Assembly (NCBI GenBank): GCA_017893485.1
Contig: CM030366.1
Span: forward strand, 200,875,173 to 200,939,172
Length of the DNA: 64,000 nucleotides
Reading direction: 5' to 3'
Source: Hemerocallis citrina
Taxonomy: Eukaryota > Streptophyta > Magnoliopsida > Asparagales > Asphodelaceae
Part shown: piece after piece, positions 43,691-54,220 of the stretch
Position numbering within the stretch: position 1 is the stretch's first letter
How the letters are laid out: each line of letters begins with the position of its first letter
Made by a program: the position numbers and the translations under genes
The notes under the pieces: model-generated
Told to the model about the DNA's origin: nothing
What the model saw: the letters and a program-made list of their open reading frames with translations, nothing else
The model's database searches: none

Positions 43691-45109
43691 AATTTTTTCA
43701 AACAACTTTTCTCTCTAGAATTTCTAGACAGAGAAGGTCTCCCAAAAATCCCAAAACCCAAAAACCCAACAACAACTAAACCTTAGATCTGATTTCTCTG
43801 GCCGCTCTTTGTTTCCCATCTTCTTCTTTCTTCCAGATCTCATCACCTCTAACCTTCTTCGTTTCTTCTGTCTAAACCCCACTCAGTTGTTGCCGAGGTG
43901 GTTCGCCGGACGATAGCCTTCTCCCGCGAGACGGGATGGAGGAGGGGGGTGGGGTGGTTGCAGCCACCTCTCGGGGTTAACTCCGTGATCGGAATGGGGC
44001 GCGACCAGGGCATCGGGGTTGGTGGCTCGAGCGCGCGATTAGGGCTTCAGGGCACTGGGGTGCGGCCATGGCTTCAGGGACAGTGGCTCGAGCTGCTTGG
44101 TGGCTTCAGGGACAGTTGCTCGAGCGCGGGATTAGGGCTTCGGGGCATCGAGGCTGGACTGGGGTGCAACCATGGCTTAAGTACACGATTAGGGCTTCAG
44201 GACACATGGGTACGACCATGGCTTCGGGTGGCTCAAGAGCGTGGCGTTGAGGCTTGCAGCGGGAGCGCTGCCAAGCAAAGGTATCGGGTGGCATTCGGCG
44301 AACTTGGGGTAGTCAGGATTGCCGTGGGGGAGTCCGGGGAGAGAGTAAGGGGATGGAGATTTTCGAATTTCAAAATTGGTTTTGAAATTCGATTTTGATA
44401 TGGGAAGTGATGTCACAGGGGGGAGATTTGAATTTCATGTCGAGTTTTGAAATTCGAGTGAACGGTGAGGATCTCATAACATCCAAACTCGCCCCAATAT
44501 CCAAATTACAACCGATTCACAATTAGCAAGGAAAAGTGCCCTAATTGGTGTGGGCGACTGTTGTCAGGCAAATTTATAGTTTGGGCTCTACTTTGACCTT
44601 AGTTTGTCAAAGTGAGGGGTGCCTTTGATTTCTTTCATGTCAGAGAGCTCGCAGGGGTCAGGTGCGATGTCTACCATCGTTGCGAAGATGCGGTGAGAGT
44701 CATCGAGGGTGAAGCGAGGAGATGAGAACGAGGAATCAATCTAGACATGAAGTTGTCAGATTGGTGGAGTGCCTGCGGTGTCAAACATATGGTGCTTACA
44801 CTTGTCATTTGGGTCACTGCGGGGGGCGACGAGGGAGAGCGTACGATAGTTGGAGAAAATAAACGGTGTAGAGGGATTCAGTGAGAGAATGAGTCCAAAT
44901 TGGCACGAGAAATTTGCTCTGGCAGAGGCGGCCGATCAGTATGATTAGATTTCACTGTATTTTTTGTTTGTTGGTTGGGGTGTATGAGTTCTATAACCCA
45001 GCCTGTTGGGATCTGAACTTCATATCCCTTTATTTTTTGTTGTATGTTTTGCAAAATTATTTTTAATGAAATGCGAGATTTCTACCCACCATTTAACGAT
45101 AAAAAAAAT
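43691..45109 (+). mobile_element. Non-autonomous LINE-like element, 1.4 kb
   Basis: An 11-bp exact duplication TACTATTTGAC (43680-43690 and 45110-45120) flanks a unit that starts with TTTTCTCTCTAGAA-like leader sequence and ends in ACGATAAAAAAAA. The leader resembles that of the LINE-like remnant at 18500. It carries a GC-rich frame (43898-44398) made of repeated GGCTTCAGGG/CGATTAGGGCTTC units but no endonuclease or RT, so it must have been mobilised in trans. Confidence 0.75.
43898..44398 (+). other. Open frame of low-complexity repeats in the LINE-like element
   Basis: 166 codons without a stop, rich in Gly, Leu and Arg, built from degenerate repeats (ARLGLQGTGVRPWL and relatives). I recognise no domain. 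The open frame may simply reflect GC-rich repeat composition. Confidence 0.3.
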
Positions 45110-45120
45110 TACTATTTGAC

Positions 45121-45899
45121 GGCTATAACCCGACCAGAAAGCTCACTGAGCCTTTGGATAACTCAACAAAATTGGAAAAGAAATTTCCTCTCTAACCCCG
45201 AAAAACACCAGGAAAATTTGAAGGAGAAAAGATTATTTACGTTTTTTTTTTTTTGAAATAAAAGGTGACCGAAGTATTTACTTTTTTTTTGGCCCCCCAA
45301 ACACATGGACTTAGCCTTACCTAGCTATCTCTCTATTCTTTCTCAAGACTTTCTTAATTCTTGCTCTTGCTTGTTTCTCTTCTCCCCACTCTCATAGCTT
45401 CCATCACTGAATCCTCATCATAATCATCATTATCGTATTCCATCAGCTTCTATAATTCTCACTCCTTTTTCTTTTTATCTCTTTTTCATTGTTTTTAAAA
45501 CCGTAACCATAACCTGTCCAGCCCTCAACCTCCATTCTTTCCACCACACGACCATTGCAGCCATTTCCCATCTAGGATCTCAAAAAAGGTGGACCAAAAC
45601 ACGTTTTTATATATATAAACCTATGATTTCAAGCCATAAATTTTGGAGTTCTACTAAAAAATATGATTCAAACCACTCATAATGCATCAATTTTATTTGG
45701 ATCTCTGAAAAAAATATAGTTAGAATATTATGAAAATGCTTGAATTATTTCTTGAATGAACTTGGAGCCCTTGATTCAATCAACTGGATGTTGTTTAAGG
45801 ACTCTTGCCATTATGCAAATAATGGTGTATACAGTGGAGGTGTACATTCTTATGTCTACCTTAGGTGTTAAGAATTGAGTTTTGTGATGGAGATTTTCA
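45121..45899. other. No gene recognised
   Basis: AT-rich sequence with T-runs and no supported ORF, between the LINE-like element and the Helitron. Confidence 0.5.
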
Positions 45900-46216
45900 T
45901 CTCTACTATTATAATGGAAGAAGGGGTTAGTGTCATTTGTCACCATTTGTCATTTTGTCAACACGTGCAGTGCACGTGTTGGCTTTTTTTCCCCTTTTCA
46001 TTCCCCTCGTTTTTTTTCCTTTTCATTTCCCTCCACGTGCACCGCACGTGCATTATAGTTTTTTTCCCTGTCCTTTTCAATCCCCTCCACGTGCATCGCA
46101 CGTGTTGGTATTTTTTTATTTCCTTTTCATTCCCCTCCACGTGCATCGCACGTGCATTATAGTTTTTTTTGTCCTTTTCATTTCTCTCCACGTGCATCGC
46201 ACGTGCATGATACTAG
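45900..46216 (+). mobile_element. Small Helitron, 317 bp, with hairpin array
   Basis: Starts TCTCTACTATTATAATGG directly after A (45899) and ends CTAG directly before T (46217), the standard Helitron insertion between A and T. A CACGTGC-ATC-GCACGTG hairpin lies 7 nt before the CTAG. The interior has four further copies of this hairpin separated by T/C-rich TTCATTCCCCTC words. No Rep/helicase gene, so it is non-autonomous. Confidence 0.82.
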
Positions 46217-46490
46217 TCCAAATAATGACAGGCTAGCTACAGAAAACTCATTTCTTTTGCTTCATTTACATATCCAAACACTTCCAAACTTCCGTAAGTA
46301 TTTTGGAGAAAAAAAATCTCAAAAAAAGTTGACGAGATTTCCATTCTATGATACTAGTCCAAATAATGACAGGCTAGCTACAGAAATCTCATTTCTTTTG
46401 CTTCATTTACATATCCAAACACTTCCAAACTTCCGTAAGTATTTTGGAGAAAAAAAATCTCAAAAAAAGTTGACGAGATTTCCATTCTAT
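46207..46490. repeat. 142-bp tandem duplication starting at the Helitron 3' end
   Basis: Two nearly identical copies, 46207-46348 and 46349-46490, each starting ATGATACTAGTCCAAATAAT. The first 10 bp of copy 1 are the Helitron's last bases. Confidence 0.9.
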
Positions 46491-46552
46491 GGCACCAAAC
46501 AACCCCTTATTATAGGAAGTTACTTATTACAAAATTCTGGCTGCTTTTTGCC

Positions 46553-46554
<2 letters not shown>

Positions 46555-46592
<38 letters not shown>
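46555..46592. repeat. Poly-C tract, 38 C
   Basis: Uninterrupted 38 C, followed by a short (CA)n. Confidence 0.9.
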
Positions 46593-46593
<1 letters not shown>

Positions 46594-47067
46594 CACACAC
46601 ACACACACAAAACTACAAAAAACAAAGGTTAAGACGAAGGTAAAAAGCGAAGGGACGAGAAGGACACATGAAGCATGTGATGGGTTCACAATGAGGACAC
46701 TCATCCCCATTCACCCTCTTTCTCGCTAAATTTACCTAGATTTTCTCTCAATAATTTTCACTATAAAAAAAACTTTCTTGGTTATGGAGATAGTAATTTT
46801 TGGGTGGGAGGCTCAATTGACACATCGAGCACTGAGGTTATAGAGATAGACATTTTTGGTGAGGAGCTCGATCAACACGTCGAGCACCGATCTTATGAAA
46901 ATGGGCATTTTAGAGTGTTGGGGGATCGGTTGAACAAGTCTTCATACTTAGCAAAAATTCTCCGCTGATGGCTCTCCGGGTGGTAGGACCGTGCCACATT
47001 ATTGATGTAGTTATCGGGGTGTTTTCCGCCCCCTCTTAATTTCTATGGTTGGATAAAAGACGCGTGG
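46593..47067. other. No gene recognised; may contain the Gypsy 3' LTR
   Basis: The pair GAGCTCGAT/AACACGTCGAGC recurs as a short imperfect repeat around 46810-46880. By position this is where the 3' LTR of the reverse-strand Gypsy element could lie, but I cannot define LTR ends. Confidence 0.3.
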
Positions 47068-48840
47068 ATGAAGGACATACTTCCACGTGATCGCTTGCAG
47101 TTTTCGAGGCATCTCTCATTAGTGGATGTATGGCCTCGAGAGTCGTCCTCTGAGGAAGGGGAAGAGGTTCAAGAGCCGTCCGCCGAGGAAGGGGAGGACA
47201 TAGTTGAGGTGTCTCCCCTTAGAGAGGAGGATGATGTCCAGATACAACCTGTGCCTTCTAATCCGATGTTTAAGAAGAAGAAATTGATTCTTTTGATTCT
47301 TTCCGAGGCTAACTTGGTGGCGGAGAGAGAACCTACTGAGTACTTCGATAACCATGGCGTGGAGCATCCTTATTACGCAGATCTCATAATTACTTGGATG
47401 TATCCTCAGGATCTCAATCAATTCAGGGATCGGCCTCCTTCACTCGGAATGCTGCTAGTTGAAGTCGATCGTATGCAGAATATCTTGTCAAGGGTTGATC
47501 TCTTGATTATTCAAAATATTTTCTTCATTGTGAGGGAGTTCGAGCTCCACCTCCTCGGACCCAGCAAGCGGCAGAGCTATGTGGAGCCCCCTCCCTCCCC
47601 CCCCCCTCTTTAATTTTTGAAAATTTTAAACCCCCTCCCTTAAATCTATTAAATTTTATGGTTTGAACCCCCTAAAAATTATGAAAAAACACCCATATAT
47701 TTATATATAGTCATAGAATTTTTTCTTGGCCCCCCTGGCAAAATTGTTCTGGCTTTGTCCTTGGGCCTAGCATCCGACCCACCACCTTCCTCACTCTGGG
47801 GTTCTGTATGTTTCCTTTCGACGCTTTCCAGTCGAGCTGTGTCTGCCGATCCAACCCTTCATCAAGGAAGTGCTAAACTGGTTTGTGGTGAGCCCAATGC
47901 AGCTAAGTCATAACTCTTGGAAGCAAATGGTTAACTTTGTTTTGCTGTAGGGGAGGATGGACGTGGTGCCAAGCTTAAAGCTTTTTTGGTGGTGCTTCGG
48001 TCTTTGCTCTCTCCAAGTGGGCTTGGGCTAGTGCTACCTCTATCCTCGGAACAGGAAGTATGCGGTCAAGGATCACCTTGACTCCATCAAGGAATGGAGG
48101 TCTAAGTATTTCATGGTTTGTGGTGCCGAATCATAGGGCATCCCCACACAGTGTGAGTTTAACGTTCCAAGTGTCAGGGCCCCTAATGAGAGGGAGTACA
48201 TGAAGAAGGAGTTAGAGGGGTTCAACCGCCTGTTTTCTCAGGGGTCGGTCATCTGGACCCAGTTGAAGGAGCAGCAGTTGGTTAAGTGGGGGCTAAGTCC
48301 GACGGACCATATTAGGTTTTCCTTGTAGTGATTTGTTTAATATTTATGTTCAAATTTTTATCTAACTTGTCTCTTCTTTGCATAGATGATCATGAGGGAG
48401 AAATTCTTGCTCGAAGGCTCGAATTGTAGAGGAAGAAGCCAGACGGCTCGAAGAAGAGCCGTAAGAGGTCTGCTAGTTCGACCTTAGCTCTCCTGCCTTT
48501 GAAGAAGAAGTGGTGGCGATGAAGGAAACCCCACCCAAGCTTTCGAGGGTCCCTCGATCCCCTCTGCCATCGCCATCACCAAACTGGTTAACATCCTTCT
48601 CCCTGCTCTTACTCCCATTGCACAAGTACTTGTTTCCACTACTGAGGAGCCAATGTACAAGCCGGATTGGAAGGTGACGATCACCGACTCCGTGACCGTG
48701 ACGAGGATCTCGGTCGAGGCAATGAGAAACTTCGCTCTTCCCTAGGATCAGGCGAAGATAGATCACGAGACTTTCGAGTCCAGTAATCTAAAGTGGTCCC
48801 AAGCCAAATGTGTGGTGAGTAGCTAACCCCTTCGCCTTTT
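47068..48840 (+). pseudogene. Transposase_28-like extra ORF, antisense to the Gypsy pol
   Basis: The first part (47068-47613) is open: an acidic Glu-rich N-terminus (EEGEEVQEPSAEEGEDIVEV), then a longer stretch I do not recognise. From about 47790, with frame breaks, it reads LPIQPFIKEVLNWFVVSPMQ, LSHNSWKQMVNFVLL, a stop, GRMDVVPSLKLFWWCFGL and EWRSKYFMVC, which fits the plant 'putative gypsy type transposon' domain (PF04195, Transposase_28). It continues toward a Lys/Arg-rich segment near 48430-48480. Relative to the reverse-strand pol domains at 55.8-64 kb it is antisense and on the 3' side, the position of the additional ORF known in Tat-lineage elements. Its function is unknown. A C-rich patch (about 47580-47760) may be a small insertion. 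Confidence 0.65.
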
Positions 48841-48893
48841 CTCGTTCTTACTTGCCCAATTTTTTCTAAGTCTGTAACGCCTCGGGCCCGCTC

Positions 48894-49949
48894 TGTTGGA
48901 AATATTTTTCAGATATTTTTCGGGCCGGATTCCGGTGGTCTCCGGCCACCGACGATGCCAGAAAGTAATTGGATTACGTTCCTCTTGTCAAGTACTATTC
49001 CGTAATGTACTCATTTTCCAAAAATGGTTTCCGTATGAATGAGAAATGTAGTTCCAAAGTTGGGTACTCGAAATGCACTACTAACTTGGGAATTTGGAAT
49101 GGATAGTCCCACATCGGAAGATGGGAAATATTTCTCTAGTATATAAGTTAAAGAAATGGACTAAAGGGCGTAGTCCTGGGGTTACCACTAACGTGTAGTG
49201 GAGAGAGGACCTAGCCAAAATTATAAACACACATGCGTGCACGCGCTCCTGCCCGGCCCGGCCCCAGCTCCAGCTCCGGCTTCGGCCCCGGGTCCGGCTC
49301 CGGCTTCGGCTTCGGCTTACCACTAACGTGTAGTGGAGAGAGGACCTAGCCAAAATTACAAATACATGCGGGAGCGGGCGCGCACGCGTGCGCCTGGCCT
49401 GGGCCTCGGCTTTGGCTTTGCTTGGCTTGGTCTATATTTTTTTTTCCCCGCTCCAAAATTTCTCCCAGTTTACTGCTGTTGAGGCTTTTCAAATTCTGTA
49501 ACTGGTACCATTACTCTGTAACAGCAGAGTAATGGCTCATTAGTTACGTTTTTTGACCATTACTCTGCTGTTACAGAATAATGGACCCTTAGTTACTCCT
49601 CTTCTCCTATAAGACCATTAATTTTTTTCTGCCAGTACATAGAGTTTTGAAATTCTGAATCTCCTTCTTCTTCTTCCTCTGAGTCAGAGTCTGAGAGTGC
49701 AACACAGCTGCTGGTTCACTGATCTCTCTGAAGCTAGGGTGCTGTTTTTTAGGAAAAGGTAATACAGTTGTATCCTAGGAGGCAATTCGTCAACCACCGT
49801 CACACTACGGGGCAGATTTTGCTTTAAGGACAAAGATCTAATCTCGACTCCGTATTGAAGTGTCTGCTTTGTTCTTTTATATCCTGTAATTGCATTTCTT
49901 CACAAACATTGTTAGCAGTTTCCTACTTTATGAAATTCAAGTTCTAACA
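48894..49949 (+). repeat. Copia-3 5' LTR
   Basis: About 1056 bp, TGTTGGAAATAT to GTTCTAACA. Internally, a 135-bp unit starting TTACCACTAACGTGTAGTGG is tandemly duplicated (49182 and 49317), followed by GC-rich CTCCGGCTTCGG words and paired CTCTGCTGTTACAG motifs. The exact start is inferred from comparison with Copia-2. Confidence 0.65.
49105..49147 (+). promoter_or_regulatory. USE-like motif and TATA box in Copia-3 LTR
   Basis: AGTCCCACATCG at 49105-49116, then TATATAAG at 49140-49147, 23 nt between them. A second TATA-like site (CCTATAAGACC) lies near 49607 after the CTGCTGTTACAG motifs. Confidence 0.6.
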
Positions 49950-50065
49950 ATCTTAAAACAAAATTTTTCCTCTATTCTAACAGTTTTTGTGTAGATTATT
50001 TATAGGTACTGTTATCATTTTGGAAAAACAAACAACTAATAATTCAATTTTAACTATTTCAGAAA

Positions 50066-52971
50066 ATGGAAAACACACAAAACGAAAATGTCAGTGGACT
50101 TCTCAGTGCATAAACACCAGTGATCCAAAATGTGACTGCACAATCGGTTGCAGCACAAACGGTCCTTCTGCCCACATATATAACTGTGGGAGAAAAACCA
50201 GAAAAGTTCAATGGAACTGGATTCAAGAAGTGGCAAGCGAAAATACAGTTCTACCTGACCAGCTTGAAGCTGGACAGGTTTCTCACTGAAACTGCCCCTA
50301 TGCTGGCACCTATGGATGCGCACTCCGTTGCTGCGGTTGATGCCCATCATGGTGATTATCTATGCAGAAATTACATCCTGAACGGCTTGGTAGACCCGCT
50401 GTACAATGTCTACTGTGTCTTCAAGACTTCTAAACTTCTGTGGGGGTCTTTGGAGAAGAAGTACAAAATAGAAGATGTCGGCCCCAAGAAGTTTGTAGTT
50501 GGCAAATTTCTAGACTACAAGATGGTTGACTCCAAGACAGTTGTAAGTCAAATTTAGAAACTGCAGGTGATAATGCATGAAATCGATGCAGAGAACATGA
50601 TGCTGTGTGAACCATTCCAGGTTGTAGCGTTTATTGAGAAGCTTCCACCTGAATGGAAGGACTTCAAGAACTACCTCAAGCACAAGCGAAAGGAGATGTC
50701 TCGTGAGGACCTGATTGTCAGGTTGCGGATTGAATAGAAGAATCTCAAGGCTGACAAGTCCTATGGAAATCAGTCCATAGAAAAGGCCAACATGGTGGAG
50801 CACGAACAGAAGGGCAAAAAGAGGAAGTTCTTGCCACAGGTCTCGAACAAAAAACCTGCCACAAAGAGGTTCGATAGAAAATGCCACAAGTATGGTAAGC
50901 TGGGGCACAAAATCTCTGACTGCCGCAGCAAGGATAACAACCGTGCTGGAACTGGACAAGCAAAAGGGAATAACAAGTCCCATGCGCACATTGCTGAGAA
51001 CCTGTCTACTAGTCTCTCTGACTTGGATCTCTGTGTTGTTGTATTAGAGGTAAATCTGGTAGGGAGTAATCCTCGTGAGTGGTGGTACGATACTGGGACC
51101 ACTAAGCACATCTGCTCGGACAAAGAGATGTTCACCTCATACCAGAAATGCAACAAGGATGAACAGTTGTTCATTGGTAATTCTTCCACCTCCAAGATCG
51201 AAGGAATAGGGAAGATAGTGCTGAAGATGACTTCAGGCAAGGAACTAATACTAACCAATGTGTTGCACGTTTCAGATATTAGAAAGAACCTGGTCTCGGG
51301 ATCTTTGCTAAGCAAGAATGGATTTAAGGTAGTTCTTGCTTCTGATAATTTTGTACTTTCAAAGAATGGGGTGTACTTGAAAAAAGGGTATGTGAAGGAT
51401 GAATTACTCAAATTCAATGTAATGATAGTCATCCCAAAATCTGTTGTTTCTGTTGTTCCCAAAATTAATGAAATTAATCCTGTTGCTTATATTGTTGAGT
51501 CTTCTTCTGTTTGGCATGAAAGACTAGGCCATGTTAATTTCAATTCTCTACGTAGATTAATTAACATGAATTTACTACTAAAATTTAAGGTAGACAACTG
51601 CGAAAAGTGTGAAGTTTGCACAGAGGCCAAACTCACTAAAACTCCATCCCGTTCTGTAGAAAGAAACACTGAAACTCTAGGTCTAATTCACATGGATCTG
51701 TGTGATTTAAAATACGTGCAGACCGGAGGCGGCAAAAAGTATTTTGTGACATTCATAAACGATTGCACAAAATTTTGTTATGTATACTTGTTATATAGAA
51801 AAATAAGGCCATGGATAAATTCAAGGAATATACGCTTGAGGTTGAGAATCAACTTGGCAAAACGATTAAAATCGTTAGGAGTGATAGAGGAGGGAAATAT
51901 GTTGCATCATTTAATATGTATGCTCTGAACATGGAATAGTTCATCAGACAACTACTCCTTACTCACTTGAAACAAACAGTACTGTCGAGCGCAAGAACCG
52001 AACTCTAAAGGAGATGATGAATGCCTTGTTGTTGAATTCTGGGTTACCCTAAAACATGTGGGGGGAAGCGTTGCTGACTGCCAACTATATTCTTAATAAA
52101 ATATCTCACAAGAAAACTGGCAAGACACCATACGAACTATGAAAAGGTAATGTACCTTTGTATAAATACCTCAGAGTAGGGGGGTGTCTAGCAAAAGTGG
52201 CAGTACCTAATCCAAAACATGTCACAATAGGACCTAAGACCATTGATTGTATATTCATAGGCTCTGTACACAACAGTAGTGCATATCGATTCTTGGTATA
52301 TAAATTGGATATACCGAACATCCATGGGAATATAATAATGGAATCAAGGAATGCTCCCTTCTTTGAACACGTGTTTCTGTGCAAGGATGCTATATATCCC
52401 AAACGTACATGTTAGCAAGGGAATGCAAGCACTTCGGTTGATGAACCAGGACATGATAATGATGAATCTAAACGAAGTAAACGGGCTAGAACATCAAAAT
52501 CATTTGGTCCTGACTTTGTAACGGTCTTTCTGTTAGAGAATGAGCCCAGAACATTCAAGGAAGCCATGTCTACGTCTGATACTCCTATGTGGAAGGAAGC
52601 AATCAAAAGTGAAATAGACTCGATCATGCAAAATCATACATGGGAGTTGGTCGATTTGCCTTCTGGGTGTAACGCTTTAGGAAGCAAATAGATTTTTAAG
52701 TAGAAATTGAAACCATATGGTTCAATTGAGAAACATAAGGCGAGACTTGTGGTATAAGGATTTAGGCAAAAGGAAGGTCTATACTTCTTTGATACTTATT
52801 CTCCAGTCAGAAGAATAACTTCCATAAGAATGCTGATAGCTATTGCAGCTCTACGTAACCTCAAAATACATCAAATGGATGTCAAAACCGCATTTCTAAA
52901 TGGGGATTTAGAAAAAGAAATATATATGAAACAACGTGAGGGTTACGTAGTTCCTGGACAGAAATATACCT
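50066..52971 (+). pseudogene. Copia-3 gag-pol remnant, ends within RT
   Basis: ATG at 50066 with an early TAA (about 50111). Gag then reads [20 protein letters not shown] to [17 protein letters not shown] with stops near 50555 and 50736. The knuckle is degraded (CHKYGKLGHKISDC, with Tyr where the second Cys is expected). Protease has WWYDTGTTKHICS. Integrase includes HMDLCDLK; a frameshift near 51805 leads to VRSDRGGKY, and the RKNRTLKE region follows. RT begins QNHTWELVDLP and ends soon after QMDVKTAFLNGD and EIYMKQREGY. Confidence 0.85.
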
Positions 52972-52999
52972 AGGCCGTTGTAGAGGACAACGGCCTAGG
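52969..52999. other. Perfect 12-bp-arm hairpin at the Copia-3 breakpoint
   Basis: CCTAGGCCGTTG, 7-nt loop, CAACGGCCTAGG. It lies exactly where Copia-3 coding similarity stops. Sequence after it (AAGCCGTTGATC, ATCCAATGGCTCAGATC) resembles interiors of plant MITEs. Confidence 0.8.
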
Positions 53000-53194
53000 T
53001 TCATTCAATTTTTTAGAGAAAATGAGGTGAAGAGTTATTTGGGATGAAATTCCCAAATTAACCCTCTGCCACTTAAGTGAGGTGGGTGATGGGCGGCAGC
53101 GATCTAAGCCGTTGATCACGATCAAGAGCGATCCAATGGCTCAGATCGTTGTTTTCCAACCCGGTGAAAACAAACCCATTTTCAATGGAGCATT

Positions 53195-53237
<43 letters not shown>

Positions 53238-53924
53238 AGGAATAGGAGGCTTGCCCTATAGAACTATATATAGGGGGGCTGTTTGGAAATCCCGTGTAGT
53301 GGGGGTGGGGCCTACAACAGAGACAGCAGGGTTGTTGTCTATCTGGTTACCAGTGAGGCAGTGGGAGGGGCCCACGTGCACAGGCAGAAAGGGGGAAGGC
53401 TGTCTGCATGCGTGTACTGGCGGGTGGGGCCCAGGGGGGCGCTAACGTCAGCGACACAAGATGACAACAGAGGTGTATTTGAATTGTCCCATATCGGGAT
53501 TAATACTAGAATAATTAAATATAAATATATTTGTCTGTGATCAAGAGTCACCTAATTGGTTAATCAACTTTTGAGAGGCAGCCTGTGATGGGCAGTTGTA
53601 CTATAAGTAATAATTTGTCTTATAAAAATAATAAAAATTGTCTGAGTATTGGGCGGAATGTTAGAAATGGTATTAGAGCCAACTTTTGACATCGAGTGGG
53701 TGCGATGTATGCCTGAGAGGGAGCTGTGGTCTGAGAGGGAGCTGTGGTATGTGGGGCCCGAAATTAGCTGAATCAGGCCCAAAATTAGCTGAATCAGGGT
53801 ACTTCCACTCCACATCAGCTAGAAAGGAGGATCATCTGCTAGATTGCATGCCCCGTACTCAGCGAGGACGCTGATTTCTAAAGGTGGGGTGTATGTAATA
53901 CCCTGTAATTTCAAAGAGAGAAGG

Positions 53925-53926
<2 letters not shown>

Positions 53927-53992
<66 letters not shown>
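53927..53992. repeat. (TA)n microsatellite flanking the MITE, left
   Basis: About 33 TA units immediately before the MITE; another (TA)n (54165-54218) follows it. The left TRIM repeat has a single shorter (TA)n at 53200-53234. Confidence 0.95.
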
Positions 53993-53994
<2 letters not shown>

Positions 53995-54159
53995 GAAAAA
54001 GGGGTATGAGCAATTTGCTCATTTAGTAAATGAGCATGTGATGAGGTGGCATGCATGTGATTGGAAAATCCTAAAAGTGATTAGATACTCAATGTATCAC
54101 ATGCATGCCACCTCATCAATTGCTCATTTATTAAATGAGCAAGTTGCTCATATCCCTTT

Positions 54160-54164
<5 letters not shown>
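53993..54164. mobile_element. Micron-like MITE inside (TA)n, copy B
   Basis: Inverted ends GGGAAAAAGGGGTATGAGCA and, on the reverse strand, GGGTAAAAGGGATATGAGCA; inner arms share GGTGGCATGCATGTGAT. It sits between two (TA)n arrays in the right repeat of the TRIM-like element and is absent from the left repeat. Confidence 0.85.

Positions 54165-54220
<56 letters not shown>

Larger units (their letters stand above)
48894..52968 (+). mobile_element. Copia-3: 3'-truncated LTR element related to Copia-2
   Basis: A long LTR (48894-49949) is followed by gag, protease, integrase and the first part of RT, then the element stops abruptly at a hairpin. Gag and protease clearly resemble Copia-2 ([34 protein letters not shown]). 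RT active site, RNase H and the 3' LTR are missing. Confidence 0.85.

Noticed and set aside
45958..46236. CRISPR-like array of palindromic repeats
   Set aside because: The CACGTGC/GCACGTG units are the hairpins of a plant Helitron with T/C-rich spacers that resemble one another; no cas genes and a nuclear plant context.
47580..47760. A MITE with GGCAGAGC-like ends inside the Transposase_28-like ORF
   Set aside because: The C-rich ends look slightly inverted, but I found no target duplication and the arms match poorly.
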